A program made the position numbers and the translations under genes. From Nitrospirota bacterium (GTDB lineage Bacteria; Nitrospirota; UBA9217): DNA of 64,000 bases. Below, piece after piece: positions 63,268 to 64,000 of the stretch. The notes under the pieces were generated by a model. That model worked only from the letters and a program-made list of their open reading frames with translations. It did not search any database and was not told the DNA's origin. The stretch's first letter is position 1. Each line of letters begins with the position of its first letter. Where the stretch lies: positions 30,901 through 94,900 of the forward strand of contig JALNZF010000011.1 of NCBI GenBank assembly GCA_023229435.1, written 5' to 3'.

Positions 63268-63899
63268 ATGTCTCGGGTGCTTTTCAACCGCATATGATGC
63301 CACCAGGTAGCCTACCTGTGCGTTGTCATGTCTTGAGGCCAGACCAAGCAACTATTCTTGAAGATTATTTAGTTCAACAACTCCCGCATTGCTATACAAC
63401 TATTCAGCAAATCAGAGATCGCATTGAAGAAACCGGCTTATCTGCAGCAGAGATAGTCGCAAATAAACTGCCGGATCCAGGTGCGGTTATGTCCGGCGAT
63501 TTTGGAGAAATACTCGCGCTTTATTTTCTCAGCACAGAAAGGCCGGAAGTTACCACGCTTATCAGAAAGTGGCGCTACAAGCAGGATCGCAAAAAGTCAG
63601 CTCCGCTTTCAGATATAGTTATATTGCATAGGCAAAATGCAACTACTATATCTGAGAACGATTATGTGATATGTGCTGAGTCAAAACAGAAAGCTACACC
63701 AGGAACATTTGATCCAATCTCGAAAGCACTAGAAGGCTATACAGAAGATAATATGGGTCGCTTAGCACGCACTCTTGCTTGGCTCAGAGAGAAAGCCATT
63801 GATCAAGAGAGTAGGCCAGCGATTGACTACATCACTCGATTTACACAAGCGGGTGAGGTTCCTTATAAAAAACGGGTCTTGTCCTTACCGAGTGGGTAA
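63264..63899 (+). CDS. Putative nuclease-fold protein, possibly HamA/DUF1837-like
   Basis: 211 residues. The segment SGDFGEILALYFLS, IRKWRYKQDRK, PLSDIVILHR and VICAESKQKAT gives an E..D..ExK arrangement like PD-(D/E)XK nucleases. DPISKALEGYTEDNMGRLARTLAWLREKA may be a helical end. It loosely resembles DUF1837 (the HamA subunit of the Hachiman defence system), which would be followed by a helicase outside this window. Base composition is clearly more AT-rich than the rest, suggesting transfer. It starts at ATG 63264, overlapping the HsdS fragment. The assignment is tentative. Confidence 0.45.
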   Translation: MNVSGAFQPHMMPPGSLPVRCHVLRPDQATILEDYLVQQLPHCYTTIQQIRDRIEETGLSAAEIVANKLPDPGAVMSGDFGEILALYFLSTERPEVTTLIRKWRYKQDRKKSAPLSDIVILHRQNATTISENDYVICAESKQKATPGTFDPISKALEGYTEDNMGRLARTLAWLREKAIDQESRPAIDYITRFTQAGEVPYKKRVLSLPSG

Positions 63900-64000
63900 A
63901 AATGAGCTTGAAAGCTCACAGAACCCGCTCTACGTAAGGGTTTTTAGCTTGTAATGGATGAGGAAAATATGATATGAATTGAGCATGCAGAAAAACAAGC

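Noticed and set aside
1..64000. CRISPR arrays or intact insertion sequences
   Set aside because: No regularly spaced direct repeats with unique spacers and no transposase gene were seen; repeats are palindromic intergenic elements.

Overview
The window reads as a chromosome segment of a Gram-negative, GC-rich, probably anaerobic bacterium of the Desulfobacterota/Nitrospirota kind. That placement is an inference. It rests on hydrogenase maturation genes, a PEP-CTERM protein, outer-membrane proteins (MipA/OmpV, TolC), lipoproteins, a sensor kinase with a c-type haem motif, and the gene order yicC-remA-gmk-rpoZ-coaBC. No rRNA, complete tRNA, CRISPR array or intact transposase was seen.

Layout. 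1-4.2 kb: [NiFe]-hydrogenase maturation genes hypF (5' end cut by the window), hypD and hypE, with a small DUF559 endonuclease-like gene wedged between hypF and hypD and framed by inverted palindromic repeats. 4.4-7.5 kb: an OmpV-like outer-membrane protein, then a very AT-rich regulatory stretch with a good sigma-54 promoter driving a PEP-CTERM protein and a strong terminator. 7.6-36.0 kb: a 28-kb run of 14 tightly spaced or overlapping genes, the centrepiece of the window. It holds a CysD/PAPS-reductase-like protein, two alkaline-phosphatase-superfamily enzymes, two PUFA-synthase-like megasynthases (NPD-NPD-KS-AT-ACP-KR and KS-AT-DH-PPTase), a free ACP, two alpha/beta hydrolases, a pair of class III CoA-transferases, a propeller-like/methyltransferase fusion, two paralogous B12-binding radical SAM proteins and a TPR-PilZ protein. 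36.3-39.9 kb: TolC and a PqqD-like/M50-like/HlyD fusion whose protease site is degenerate. I infer that these make and export a modified polyketide or 'secondary' lipid. No characterised product can be assigned.

40-50.6 kb: a lipoprotein, a Cys-rich GLG1-repeat protein, a carboxylesterase lipoprotein, a decayed second copy of part of hypE, a MATE exporter, a tiny LSm-like protein, and a minus-strand signalling operon (receiver, haem-motif sensor kinase, NtrC-type activator). 50.8-62.5 kb: housekeeping genes (tldD, mog/moaB, Yip1-like, DUF2752, ROK kinase, lepA, lepB, DUF4845-like, yicC, remA, gmk, rpoZ, coaBC) separated by several unrelated families of intergenic palindromic repeats. 62.5-64 kb: the scarred edge of a defence-type island, with strong hairpins, a DUF1016 remnant, an HsdS C-terminal remnant and a possible nuclease gene of lower GC.
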